A stretch of DNA of 64,000 bases from the NCBI GenBank assembly GCA_964486645.1, contig CAZAOG010000001.1, forward strand, positions 1 through 64,000, written 5' to 3'. Source of the DNA: GCA-002790365 sp964486645. GTDB taxonomy: Bacteria > Bacteroidota > Ignavibacteria > Ignavibacteriales > Ignavibacteriaceae. The translations under genes and the position numbers were made by a program. Below the pieces are notes generated by a model. That model did no database searches, was not told where the DNA came from, and was given only the letters and a program-made list of their open reading frames with translations. Below, piece after piece: positions 35,124 to 43,418 of this stretch. Numbering within the stretch: the stretch's first letter is position 1; every line of letters starts with the position of its first letter.

Positions 35124-35384
35124 ATGAATAAATCAGCAACTATACAAGCAAGGATTGATCCCCGCGTAAAACAAAAAGCGCAAAAAATTTTCAATAAATT
35201 GAATATGTCTATGTCTGAAGCTATTTCTATTTTTTTAACCCAAGTTTCTATAGAGAAAGGAATTCCTTTTCTTATAAAAATCCCGAATGAATTAACAGAA
35301 GAAACTTTGGCAAAATCAGAAGCCGGATTGGAACTACATAAAGTTTCGAATAAAAAACAACTTTTCAAGGAACTTAGTAATTGA
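35124..35384 (+). CDS. RelB/DinJ-family antitoxin
   Basis: 86 aa after AAAGGGAATAAA. Residues 1-45 are a ribbon-helix-helix as in DinJ/RelB: ATIQARIDPRVKQKAQKIF, LNMSMSEAISIFLTQV. The C-terminal ELTEETLAKSEAG segment should bind the toxin. It overlaps the toxin start by 4 bases (TTGA). Confidence 0.88.
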   Translation: MNKSATIQARIDPRVKQKAQKIFNKLNMSMSEAISIFLTQVSIEKGIPFLIKIPNELTEETLAKSEAGLELHKVSNKKQLFKELSN

Positions 35385-35647
35385 ATTTAGTTTATACTTC
35401 TCAATTTAAGAAAGATTTCAAAAAAGTTTTAAGTCAGGGTAAAAATACATCAAAGCCAAAGTCTGTAATTGATGTTCTTTTAAAAGGAGAAAAATTAGAC
35501 CCTAAATTCAAAGATCATTCATTAATCGGCAAATGGAAAAATCATCGAGATTGCCATATTGAACCGGATTGGATTTTAATTTACAGATCAACAAATGATT
35601 CACTCATTTTGGAAAGGACAGGCTCACATTCTGAACTTTTCAAATAA
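35381..35647 (+). CDS. YafQ-type RelE-superfamily mRNA interferase toxin
   Basis: 88 aa with a TTG start inside the antitoxin stop. YafQ signatures: YTSQFKKDFKKVLSQGK, KFKDHSLIGKWKNHRDCHIEPDW (split here over residues 45-68), LIYRSTNDSLILERTGSHSELF with the catalytic His near residue 84. Such toxins cut mRNA on the ribosome. Complete, so the pair is probably active. Confidence 0.88.
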   Translation: MNLVYTSQFKKDFKKVLSQGKNTSKPKSVIDVLLKGEKLDPKFKDHSLIGKWKNHRDCHIEPDWILIYRSTNDSLILERTGSHSELFK

Positions 35648-35737
35648 ATTAGAATTACCGCCAACATATTTCTATACTGCAAATACGCTTTACTTTAATT
35701 AATGTAAATGAAAAGTTACTGTTTTGTCACGGAGTAG

Positions 35738-35764
35738 TCCCCCGAAAAAACTCGGGGCAGGCGT
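35738..35764. repeat. GC-rich hairpin repeat
   Basis: CCCCGA, AAAAAC, TCGGGG forms a 6-bp stem, followed by CAGGCG. It lies between the YafQ gene and mobA, whose transcripts converge, so it could also help termination. Confidence 0.45.
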
Positions 35765-35792
35765 GACAACCCGGAACAGGATTTTTAATTTA

Positions 35793-36428
35793 TTATATGG
35801 ACCAATCCCAATTAAGACTTAAAATTTTTTCGTAATCTTCCGGGCTGTTCATATTAAAGAATAGCTCATCGGAATAAAAATCTAAATTCTCCGGGTGAAG
35901 CATTTCTACCTCTATCGTGTCCAAGAATGAATGCATCCTGCATTTCTTCTTTTCGTTTTCAGGTTTATCGGAGTTTTCAATTTCGTGATCGCTTAAAAAC
36001 TTTTCTGCTTCGGGCAAAATAGTCTTGTTGTACACCCCTGCAAGCGGTTGAGTATAACCGGCTGCCTCACAAATTGTAACCGGTTTACCGGTTTTATATG
36101 TTATCAGATAATTTATCATTTCAGCAGACATAAGCGGAATATCACAGGATATAATAAAATTCTTTTCCGTTTCCGTATGTAGCAGTGCAGAGTGAATGCC
36201 TGCAAGAGGTCCCCTGTACTTGTAAACATCTTCGAACAACGGCAGTTGTAAAAATTTGTATTCTTCCGGCGTGTTTGAAATAAGAAGAATATTTGAAAAT
36301 AACGGTCGTACAATGTCAACCATTCTTTCAATCACTGTTTTTGAACCAAGCTTCATAAGGGCTTTGTTTTCGCCCATGCGAATGCTTTTTCCGCCGACCA
36401 AAATTGTTCCGGTTACATCGGTATGCAA
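35793..36428 (-). CDS. mobA: Molybdenum cofactor guanylyltransferase
   Basis: 211 aa. It joins GMP to molybdopterin to form the bis-MGD cofactor. Nucleotidyltransferase motifs: ILVGGKSIRMGENKALMKLG at the N-terminus, PLFEDVYKYRGPLAGIHSAL and FIISCDIPLMSAEMI with the Mg-binding Asp. The first Gly of the usual LAGG is preceded by V. It overlaps moeA by 16 bases and is therefore coupled with it. Confidence 0.92.
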   Translation of the reverse strand: MHTDVTGTILVGGKSIRMGENKALMKLGSKTVIERMVDIVRPLFSNILLISNTPEEYKFLQLPLFEDVYKYRGPLAGIHSALLHTETEKNFIISCDIPLMSAEMINYLITYKTGKPVTICEAAGYTQPLAGVYNKTILPEAEKFLSDHEIENSDKPENEKKKCRMHSFLDTIEVEMLHPENLDFYSDELFFNMNSPEDYEKILSLNWDWSI

Positions 36429-37618
36429 TTTACTCTCTCCCCTTTTTTAGGATTCAAATGTTCTTCTTCAATAACTATCAAACAGTTTGCTCTGCTAAGT
36501 TCAACCATATTACCCGATGATTGTGAGAATTTTGAAGTGACAAAATATTTGCCGTTTTCTTTTTTTAAAAAACCTTTCATAAAATATCTCTTTTTATCTT
36601 TCTTTTTTAAATCGTTCAATAATTCCGCTTCAACTTGTTCCGTATTTTGCATCCCGAATAAGTTGTTGACATTCTCCTTAATGTAAACCTTAAAGTTTAT
36701 CTGGCTCGAAACCGGGTTGCCCGGAAGTCCGAATACTAATTTGATTTTATCATATTTATTAAATATCCCGAAGTAACACGGTTTCCCCGGTTTTATAAAA
36801 GCTCTCCAGAATATTTTCTTTACTCCCGATTCTTCAAATATATCTTTCAGGTAATCATACTCACCAACCGAAACACCGCCGGTTGTAAGCAGTATATCAA
36901 TATCCGAATTTAAAATATTATTAACTTTCTCTTTTATTTTTTCTTTGTCGTCAGTAATAAAACCAAAATTTTTTGCTTTCTGGTTCAGGGCTAACACTTC
37001 ACCTAAAAGTGAATATACATTGGATACTCTTATCTTATCTCCAACAGGTTTTTCATTAACCGGAATCAATTCATCGCCCGTAGCTAATATTCCGAATATT
37101 AATTTTTTATAAACTTTTATTTCGCTTCTGCCGCAAGAGGCAATAGATGCGAGATGACGCGGTTGTAAAAACGTCCCCTTTTCTACGGCAATTTCACCTT
37201 TTCTTATATCACTTTCTTTTCGCCTGATATTCATCCCTTCAAAATATTTTGATCCGGCTGAAAGTATTACTTTCCGGTTTTGAACTTCTACGTCTTCAAT
37301 CGGGATTACAGCGGTACAAATTTCCGGTATTTTAGCGCCGGTCATTATTTTAAGGGTTTGTGTTTTTAAAAGGTCAAATTCCTTGAAATTACCTGCTGAT
37401 ATTTCCCCTATCATCTCCCATTCATTTATTGAATCATCGAATAGAACGGCGTAACCGTCGACCGCCGAATTATCAAAGGGAGGAAGATTTATGTCGGAGA
37501 TGACGTTTTCCGATAAAGTCCTATGGAGTGAATTTTCGAGTTTAACAGTTTCCGTTTCCAATTTAAGATTTTGGAACTGTTCTTTAATTAGTGAGAATGC
37601 TTCCGTGTAACTTAACAT
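36413..37618 (-). CDS. moeA: Molybdopterin molybdenumtransferase
   Basis: 401 aa, normal length. It inserts molybdate into adenylated molybdopterin. Motifs: LPPFDNSAVDGYAV, KIMTGAKIPE, ESDIRKGE, LATGDELI, LLTTGGVSVGEYDY and FGLPGNPVSS. It starts directly downstream of the MITE-like element, which separates it from moaC. Confidence 0.94.
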   Translation of the reverse strand: MLSYTEAFSLIKEQFQNLKLETETVKLENSLHRTLSENVISDINLPPFDNSAVDGYAVLFDDSINEWEMIGEISAGNFKEFDLLKTQTLKIMTGAKIPEICTAVIPIEDVEVQNRKVILSAGSKYFEGMNIRRKESDIRKGEIAVEKGTFLQPRHLASIASCGRSEIKVYKKLIFGILATGDELIPVNEKPVGDKIRVSNVYSLLGEVLALNQKAKNFGFITDDKEKIKEKVNNILNSDIDILLTTGGVSVGEYDYLKDIFEESGVKKIFWRAFIKPGKPCYFGIFNKYDKIKLVFGLPGNPVSSQINFKVYIKENVNNLFGMQNTEQVEAELLNDLKKKDKKRYFMKGFLKKENGKYFVTSKFSQSSGNMVELSRANCLIVIEEEHLNPKKGERVNCIPM

Positions 37619-37630
37619 AGTTTTTTAATC

Positions 37631-37790
37631 AGAGACTGTCTCAAAAGTACTGAAAACCGTTACGCCCAAGGCGCACAAGTAAAACGGTTAAAATAAATTT
37701 CGTTTTTTGCTTAAAATCCAACGATTGAACCTGCCAGCCGGCAGGCGGGATCGTGGGTTAACCAAAAATTACCCTTTTGAGACAGCCTCT
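37631..37790. mobile_element. MITE-like element of 160 bp
   Basis: Terminal inverted repeats AGAGACTGTCTCAAAAG (37631-37647) and CTTTTGAGACAGCCTCT (37774-37790) differ at one position. The inside is non-coding and contains its own inverted repeats (AACCGTT with AACGGTT; CTGCC with GGCAG). A second right end is at 1-22 of the window. No transposase inside, so it would need one encoded elsewhere. It separates moeA from moaC. No clear target duplication. Confidence 0.7.
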
Positions 37791-37799
37791 CTACGAATA

Positions 37800-38282
37800 T
37801 TATTTTTTTCTTTTGTAATCCCCGCTTTTCCCGCCGGTCTTTGATATTAATTTTATCTCATTTATCACAATTGATTTATCGACGGCTTTGCACATATCAT
37901 AAACCGTTAATGCCGCAATTGATGCGGCAGTCAATGCTTCCATTTCTATTCCGGTAACGGAATTGGTTTTTGCAAAAGAATGAATTTCCACCGACTTCTT
38001 CTCTTCGTTTAATTCCAGCCTGACATCAATTTTTGAAATGAAAATATTATGACACAAAGGTATCAGCTCGGAAGTTTTTTTTCCACCCTGAATCCCCGCA
38101 ATTTTAGCGGTAGTCAGCACATCGCCCTTTCCAATTTCATTGTTTCTTATTTTATAAAACAATTCGTCTGAAACAGTTACTTCCGCGAATGCTTCGGCTG
38201 TACGTAATGTTACGTCTTTTCCGGATACATCAACCATATTGGCTTTGCCGTCTTTATTTACGTGCGTTAATTTGTTCATCAC
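37800..38282 (-). CDS. moaC: Cyclic pyranopterin monophosphate synthase
   Basis: 160 aa. It converts the MoaA product to cPMP. Family motifs: KANMVDVSGKDVTLRTAEA, AGIQGGKKTSELIPLCHNI, TGIEMEALTAASIAALTVYDM and KTGGKSG. Start overlaps the moaA stop by 4 bases. Confidence 0.95.
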   Translation of the reverse strand: MMNKLTHVNKDGKANMVDVSGKDVTLRTAEAFAEVTVSDELFYKIRNNEIGKGDVLTTAKIAGIQGGKKTSELIPLCHNIFISKIDVRLELNEEKKSVEIHSFAKTNSVTGIEMEALTAASIAALTVYDMCKAVDKSIVINEIKLISKTGGKSGDYKRKK

Positions 38283-39274
38283 CCGCCTATCGTCATCATA
38301 TTGTTACTCATCATTTCGGAAAGCTTTTCGGCTCCGGGGTGTTTATCCCATTTATGCCGGATGGCTTCCTTCAGTTCTTTTATAATTTTTTCATCGGGAT
38401 AATTTTTTTGGAACAATTCTTTAAAATTGATTTCGTGCTTACCCTCCGAGAACAGACACAATCTGAATTTACCCGTAGATGAAATTCTTACCCTGTTGCA
38501 AGTAGAACAAAAGTGCTCTGATATTGAACTGATAAAACTTACCTTAGCGGGATAATTATCCATTCGATAATCTTTTGCAACACTGTTTTTATCGGTTGAT
38601 AAAACACTTAAAGAATATTTTTCTTCGACTATATTTTTAATTTCTTTATAACTTATGAAACCGTTCCTTTCCCAGGTGTTGCTTCCGAAGGGCATAAATT
38701 CTATAAAACGTATATTTACGTCCAAGTTTTTGAAATAATTAACAAAATCTAATATTTCACTATCGTTTATTCCCTTTATAATAACTGCATTTACTTTAAC
38801 GGGAGAATAACCGTTTTCAATTGCTTCATCAATTACAGAAAGGATTCTGTCGGCTTCATCTTTTTGAGTAATGGATAAAAACTTATTTTTGTTCAAGCTG
38901 TCAAGGCTGATGTTTAAACTGTCAATACCCGAATTTTTTAACTCACCCACCCTTCCTTTAAGAAGTGACCCGTTTGTTGTAATTCCTGTTTTAAATCCAT
39001 ATACATCTTTCAGTTTTTTTACAGCATAAAAGAATTTGAAAACATCGCGTCTAACAAGCGGTTCACCGCCGGTAAATCTGAATTTTTTGAATTCCAATTC
39101 GCCCGCAAAAATTTCAATTACACGTAATAACTCTTCAAATGAAAGCAGGTTCATTTTAGAGAGCTTATCACTTAGTTTATTCGGATTACAATAGATGCAG
39201 TTGTAGTTGCATTTATCGGTCAAAGATATTCTTAAATAATCGTGGGTTCTATTAAATCTGTCAATTAGTTTCAT
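38279..39274 (-). CDS. moaA: GTP 3',8-cyclase (radical SAM)
   Basis: 331 aa. The N-terminal CNYNCIYC (C22, C26, C29) binds the SAM 4Fe-4S cluster; the C-terminal FCSTCNRVRISSTGKFRLC binds the second cluster; the protein ends in the required Gly-Gly (MTIGG). It makes the first intermediate of molybdopterin from GTP. Followed by moaC; preceded by chrA at 3 bases. Confidence 0.95.
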   Translation of the reverse strand: MKLIDRFNRTHDYLRISLTDKCNYNCIYCNPNKLSDKLSKMNLLSFEELLRVIEIFAGELEFKKFRFTGGEPLVRRDVFKFFYAVKKLKDVYGFKTGITTNGSLLKGRVGELKNSGIDSLNISLDSLNKNKFLSITQKDEADRILSVIDEAIENGYSPVKVNAVIIKGINDSEILDFVNYFKNLDVNIRFIEFMPFGSNTWERNGFISYKEIKNIVEEKYSLSVLSTDKNSVAKDYRMDNYPAKVSFISSISEHFCSTCNRVRISSTGKFRLCLFSEGKHEINFKELFQKNYPDEKIIKELKEAIRHKWDKHPGAEKLSEMMSNNMMTIGG

Positions 39275-39277
39275 ATA

Positions 39278-39802
39278 TCATAAAATAATTAATGCAATAA
39301 CCGCCGAAATAATAACTACGTAAGCAGGATGCAGTTTGAAAAAAAACACCAACGAAAAACCGATTAGAATTATTATTATTCCTTTTACTTCCGCAACGTT
39401 TTTGGCTCCGTATTCATAAATTAATGCAGCAACCATACCAATAACGGCATACTTAATTCCGTTAAAAGCTTTTAATACCAATTCATTTTTCTGAAAATAA
39501 TCCAAGAAATAAACTGCCAGCATTATAACGGTTGCAGGCACTATTAAATTACCCAGATTTGCTGCAATTACACCAAAAATACCGGCGACTTTAAAGCCGG
39601 TATAAGTTGCGTATTTAATAGAAATTGCTCCGGGAAATACTTCGACCAATCCAAGTACTTTTAAAAATTCATCCGGCTTAAGCCAGTGATTATTCTTCAC
39701 CACTTCTTGTTCAATTAAAGGAAGCAGCGAATAAGCCCCGCCGAAGCTGAAGGAACCTACTTTAAAAAACGAGACAAAAAGTGCTAAAAGTTTTACTAAC
39801 AT
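39278..39802 (-). CDS. Short-chain CHR (chromate transporter family) protein
   Basis: 174 aa, one CHR domain with five to six membrane segments. Motifs: FFKVGSFSFGGAYSLLPLIEQEVV and LVEVFPGAISIKYATYTGFKVAG. Short-chain CHR proteins normally come as an adjacent pair; no partner gene is here. It is placed in the molybdenum cofactor group, 3 bases before moaA, which suggests oxyanion transport (chromate, or perhaps molybdate or sulfate), an inference from place only. Confidence 0.85.
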   Translation of the reverse strand: MLVKLLALFVSFFKVGSFSFGGAYSLLPLIEQEVVKNNHWLKPDEFLKVLGLVEVFPGAISIKYATYTGFKVAGIFGVIAANLGNLIVPATVIMLAVYFLDYFQKNELVLKAFNGIKYAVIGMVAALIYEYGAKNVAEVKGIIIILIGFSLVFFFKLHPAYVVIISAVIALIIL

Positions 39803-40114
39803 TTAGTCCTCAATTACATCATCAATCCACGAAAGTGCGGCCATCATTGATGGAAGTCCGATTGTAGGTAAAGATAACAACGCAACCTGCCGCAGCTCTT
39901 CCGGCGATGCACCAACTTTTAATGCTTTACGGGTATGAGAATGCACCGCCCCTTCCAGTCTTGCGCCTGTTGAAATTGCAAGCTTAATTAAAGCACGAGT
40001 TTTGTCATCCAAAGGACCGGCTGAATGAACGGCATCGCCCATAGTTTCATAAGCATGAGCAACCTTCGGATAATCTTCTTTAAACTTTATATAGCGCTTT
40101 GGAATTTTTGACAT
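39803..40114 (-). CDS. Carboxymuconolactone decarboxylase (CMD/AhpD-fold) protein
   Basis: 103 aa, all helical. The motif EGAVHSHTRKALKVGAS corresponds to the CMD active region. The two Cys residues of AhpD peroxidase are missing, so it is not an AhpD reductase. First gene of the probable operon with chrA-like, moaA and moaC. Substrate unknown. Confidence 0.82.
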   Translation of the reverse strand: MSKIPKRYIKFKEDYPKVAHAYETMGDAVHSAGPLDDKTRALIKLAISTGARLEGAVHSHTRKALKVGASPEELRQVALLSLPTIGLPSMMAALSWIDDVIED

Positions 40115-40140
40115 CTTGGCTCTCCTTGTAACTATTTTAT

Positions 40141-40180
40141 AAAAAAAGCCTCATCTTGCAAAGATGAGGCTTAGTGTTTT
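40141..40180. terminator. Strong intrinsic terminator
   Basis: AAGCCTCATCTT, a 3-base loop, AAGATGAGGCTT: a perfect 12-bp stem with an A run on the left and T-rich tail on the right. On the minus strand the T run follows the stem, so it ends the transcript of the UMF1 transporter before the CMD gene. Confidence 0.8.
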
Positions 40181-40207
40181 TATCCAATACCAATTCTCCT
40201 TTGCAAA

Positions 40208-40236
40208 GGTCCGCCTTAGGCGGACAGGCAGGCTAA
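40208..40236. repeat. GC-rich hairpin repeat
   Basis: GTCCGCC, TTA, GGCGGAC is a perfect 7-bp stem followed by AGGCAGGC. Same family as the blocks at 4246 and 34985. Confidence 0.5.
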
Positions 40237-40355
40237 TTTATTTCTAAATTAACCCTATCGGTTTATTCTCGTATCTTATGACTTAGAAAAATAAACTCGG
40301 AGATAATTTTTTTAAAAAAAAGAACTAATACAAATTAAATAAACTTAAATTCTTA

Positions 40356-41615
40356 TCATAATTTTTTGCGGCTCTGCTTCTTTTTAATTTTATGCGGTTC
40401 TTTTACACCTTGCAGAATAATTAAACCGGCGATAAAAAACAAACCCAAACCCAAAGTAGCTATTCTTTCACCCGAAATATCGGAAACAATTCCATAAAAT
40501 AAGGGACCTATTACTGCGGAAGACTTTCCAAAAAGTCCGTCGTAAAAACCAAAATATTCAGCTTCGCTTGATTTCGGGATTAAGGATGCCATTAAACTTC
40601 GGCTGCAGGATTGAGATGAGCCGATTGCCAATCCGGCTAATAATCCTATTAAATAGAACTGTCCGGCATTTTCAACAAAAGCTGCGCCAACTACTACAAA
40701 TATCCATATAACCAAAGTAACGGTAATGGTCTTTTTTGGTCCGATATGATCGGATATAATTCCGAAAATAAACGAACCCAAAACCGCCGTACTTTGAATT
40801 ATTACAAAGAAGATGATAAGTTCAAAATCTTTCATGTGTAAAATATTTGCAGCAAAGATGGAAGCAAATGCAATAATAGTTATAATAGCATCGTTGTAAA
40901 GAAAAAATGAGATTAAAAATTTAGATATCGACGGAAATTTCTTTTCAACAAATAATGCTTTAAATGTATCAAAGCTTTTTTGCAATCCTTCTTTAATAAG
41001 TGATTTCTTGAGCGGAGATTTAATCTTGGGTTCGCTTACAAATAGAAACAACGGAATGGAAAATATCATAAAAAAAGCGGCGGCAATTAAAAAGGAAAGT
41101 CTTATTCTCTCATTATATATAGACGAAGAACTATCGGGTAAAATAAGAAGAACGATTAACAGTACAATTAATGCACCTAAATAACCGGCGGCAAAACCGT
41201 AACCGGAAACTCTTCCGAAATTTTTCTTCTCCGTTAAATTCGGCAGAAAAGCATCGTAAAAAACAAGACCGGCTTCGAATCCAACATTTGCCAAAATAAA
41301 AAGCAGAGCACCGTAGAGAATATCGCCTTCGTAAACGAAGTACATTAGTGCCGTGCTAATGACCGAGATTAATGTTAAAAAAAGCAAAAATCTTTTTCTG
41401 TTCCTTGAAAGGTCTGCAATTGCACCGAGTGCAGGGCTTAACACAGCAGCTAAAATCATCGAAACACTTACGGATAATCCCCAAATCCATTTTTGTCCGC
41501 CTGCAACAACATTAGTAAAATATTTTGAATAAATGACAGTAACAATAATTACCGAAAACGCTGTGTTGGCAAAATCAAACATTGCCCAGCTTACTATACG
41601 GCCCTTTTTCTTCAT
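40356..41615 (-). CDS. MFS transporter, UMF1 (Atg22-like) family
   Basis: 419 aa, about 12 membrane segments. The start VSWAMFDFANTAFSVIIVTV is the UMF1 signature; also LGAIADLSRNRKRFL, and a later LAGLAIGSSQSCSRSLMASLIPKSSEAEYFGFYD. Relatives may export amino acids; the substrate is not known. It starts 3 bases after the nusB stop. Confidence 0.9.
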   Translation of the reverse strand: MKKKGRIVSWAMFDFANTAFSVIIVTVIYSKYFTNVVAGGQKWIWGLSVSVSMILAAVLSPALGAIADLSRNRKRFLLFLTLISVISTALMYFVYEGDILYGALLFILANVGFEAGLVFYDAFLPNLTEKKNFGRVSGYGFAAGYLGALIVLLIVLLILPDSSSSIYNERIRLSFLIAAAFFMIFSIPLFLFVSEPKIKSPLKKSLIKEGLQKSFDTFKALFVEKKFPSISKFLISFFLYNDAIITIIAFASIFAANILHMKDFELIIFFVIIQSTAVLGSFIFGIISDHIGPKKTITVTLVIWIFVVVGAAFVENAGQFYLIGLLAGLAIGSSQSCSRSLMASLIPKSSEAEYFGFYDGLFGKSSAVIGPLFYGIVSDISGERIATLGLGLFFIAGLIILQGVKEPHKIKKKQSRKKL

Positions 41616-41618
41616 AAA

Positions 41619-42101
41619 TTATTTTTTGTTTGATTTTCTTGAAATTGTTTCTTCGATTAATCCCCTTCCTTTTTTATTCAGTTCCCCCTTTTCTTTCAAC
41701 TCGGAAAGGATGGCATCCATAATACCGTTAATAAATTTTCCGCTGCTGGCGGTACTAAAAGATTTTGCAATTTCTATTGTTTCGTTAATTGAAACTTTCG
41801 GAGGGATTTCCGGGAAATACATAAGTTCGCAGATCCCCATACGCAGTAGAACTTTATCTAAGAGAGCTATTCTTGTTATTTCCCAGTTTGCAACTCTTGA
41901 TTTAATTTTTTCATCAAGATTATTTTTATTAATAATGACTCTGTTTATTAAGTCTTCGGCAAAACTTTTGTCGTTTTCATTATCGATATCTTTTAATATT
42001 TCTTCTTTTGTTGTAGAATGAAATTCCCGGTTTAACTCATAAGCATACAGTATTTGCAATGCTTTTTCTCTTGCGATTCTTCTTTTAGAAAATTTAGGCA
42101 T
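41619..42101 (-). CDS. nusB: Transcription antitermination factor NusB
   Basis: 160 aa. N-terminal RRIAREKALQILYAYE and C-terminal KVSINETIEIAKSFSTASSGKFINGIMDAIL are the NusB signatures. It binds boxA RNA with NusE in rRNA antitermination. Confidence 0.95.
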   Translation of the reverse strand: MPKFSKRRIAREKALQILYAYELNREFHSTTKEEILKDIDNENDKSFAEDLINRVIINKNNLDEKIKSRVANWEITRIALLDKVLLRMGICELMYFPEIPPKVSINETIEIAKSFSTASSGKFINGIMDAILSELKEKGELNKKGRGLIEETISRKSNKK

Positions 42102-42178
42102 ACACTAATAATAATTTAAAGTTACACTATAAATATATATAAGATATAAAGAACATTTTTACTCTGTGAAATTATTGT

Positions 42179-42203
42179 AAAAAAAAAAGCGCCTAATGGC
42201 GCT
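42179..42203 (-). terminator. Intrinsic terminator of the TonB gene
   Basis: AGCGCC, TAAT, GGCGCT stem; on the minus strand it is followed by ten T residues. It lies 5 bases after the stop of the TonB gene, which is transcribed toward nusB. Confidence 0.9.
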
Positions 42204-42207
42204 CCTT

Positions 42208-42861
42208 TTAATTTCTTAACGAAAATACAATCGGGATAGATACCTGAACGTTTACAGGTTTTCCTCTCTGTTTTCCGGGTTTAAACCTTGTTGCTTTTAC
42301 TGCTTTTAATGCACTTTCATCCAATCCTGCGCCAAGCCCCTTAATTATCCTTGCTTTGGTTACTATACCCTTTGTATTCACAAAGGCTAAAACATAAATC
42401 TTGCCTTCAATACCGGCTCTTATAGCAATTTGTGTATACTGGATTCTTTTTTGAATCCCTACTAATCCACCGATAGGAGTAGGCATTTCTTCAACCGCTA
42501 CAAAGTATTGAGGCTCAGGTTCAGCTTTTTTTACTTTTGGAGGCGGTGGTGCTTCTACCACGGCATTAACGTCCAAATCGGTTGATGCAATATCAATATC
42601 CTCCAAAACATCTTCTGAAGGAGCTTCTATCGGAATAGGAGGTTTTGGTGGTGGGGGTGGTCTGTTTTCTTGTTTTGTTTGTTGAACATCTTCAACATTA
42701 AATAATTCCTGAGAAGTCTGAGCTATTTGTTTACCCTGATCAAGATGTGGGAAAAATTTGAATGCAACAATCATAAAAACAAGTGCTGCTATAACACAAA
42801 TTTCAAACACACGTTGATATGTACGTCGTTGATCAGCTTCAGGTTTTTTTAGTTCCGCCAT
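42208..42861 (-). CDS. TonB family energy transducer
   Basis: 217 aa: an N-terminal membrane helix (about 22-40), a Pro-rich periplasmic spacer (RPPPPPKPPIPIEAP, VEAPPPPKVKKAEPEP) and a C-terminal TonB domain (about 135-217) with IQYTQIAIRAGIEGKIYVLAFV and AVKATRFKPGKQRGKPV. It passes proton-motive energy to outer-membrane receptors. ExbB/ExbD genes are not adjacent. It ends in a strong terminator, so it is probably a single-gene unit. Confidence 0.92.
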   Translation of the reverse strand: MAELKKPEADQRRTYQRVFEICVIAALVFMIVAFKFFPHLDQGKQIAQTSQELFNVEDVQQTKQENRPPPPPKPPIPIEAPSEDVLEDIDIASTDLDVNAVVEAPPPPKVKKAEPEPQYFVAVEEMPTPIGGLVGIQKRIQYTQIAIRAGIEGKIYVLAFVNTKGIVTKARIIKGLGAGLDESALKAVKATRFKPGKQRGKPVNVQVSIPIVFSLRN

Positions 42862-43004
42862 TTAATTACCTCAAAAAATGCAAATTTTGTTTGCTTAAAT
42901 TAACAAATGAACAATGTTTTGTCAACTGTATTCACTTAGTATATATTACTTATTTAAAAATAAAATGTTCCCGAAATTATTCTTATAATTCGTACCCCAA
43001 TAAT

Positions 43005-43418
43005 TTATTTGAATTTCTTTACTAAAAAATATGTTAACGATACGCCTAAAAATACTCCTATTATATCCGCGCTCCAATCCAAAATACTGCAATCTCTCCC
43101 CGGAATAAAAGCCTGATGCAATTCGTCAACCATTGCATAAACGCCAAGAAATATTATTGTTGAGATATAAGCTTTATTTTTTAATAATTGGAATTTATTT
43201 TGAACCAAAAGAGTTAGATTAAACAGAAAACTCAGAACAAGATATGCCAGTAAGTGTTCAATCTTATCATTTATTTTTATGTTCGGCATTTCTTTTGAAG
43301 GCAGACTTGTTGCTATTATTAATGCAACCCAATAAACAATTAAAGGGAAATAAACTGTTATTTTTTTATGTTTTTCAAGGAACTCAAGCACAGCAGTTAA
43401 CCAAAAAATTTGTTGCAA
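43005..43418 (-). CDS. VanZ-family membrane protein
   Basis: 137 aa (start uncertain; the frame opens inside the end of nnr). Four membrane segments and the VanZ motifs YWVALIIATSLPSKEMP, NDKIEHLLAYLVLSFLF and DELHQAFIPGRDCSILDWSADIIGV. VanZ relatives modify glycopeptide susceptibility; no vancomycin operon is present. It overlaps the nnr gene by up to 35 bases. Confidence 0.85.
   Translation of the reverse strand: MQQIFWLTAVLEFLEKHKKITVYFPLIVYWVALIIATSLPSKEMPNIKINDKIEHLLAYLVLSFLFNLTLLVQNKFQLLKNKAYISTIIFLGVYAMVDELHQAFIPGRDCSILDWSADIIGVFLGVSLTYFLVKKFK

Noticed and set aside
40141..40180. Possible molybdenum-cofactor riboswitch upstream of the CMD-moa genes
   Set aside because: The structure is a simple 12-bp hairpin with A and T runs, explained as a terminator; no riboswitch architecture is seen.
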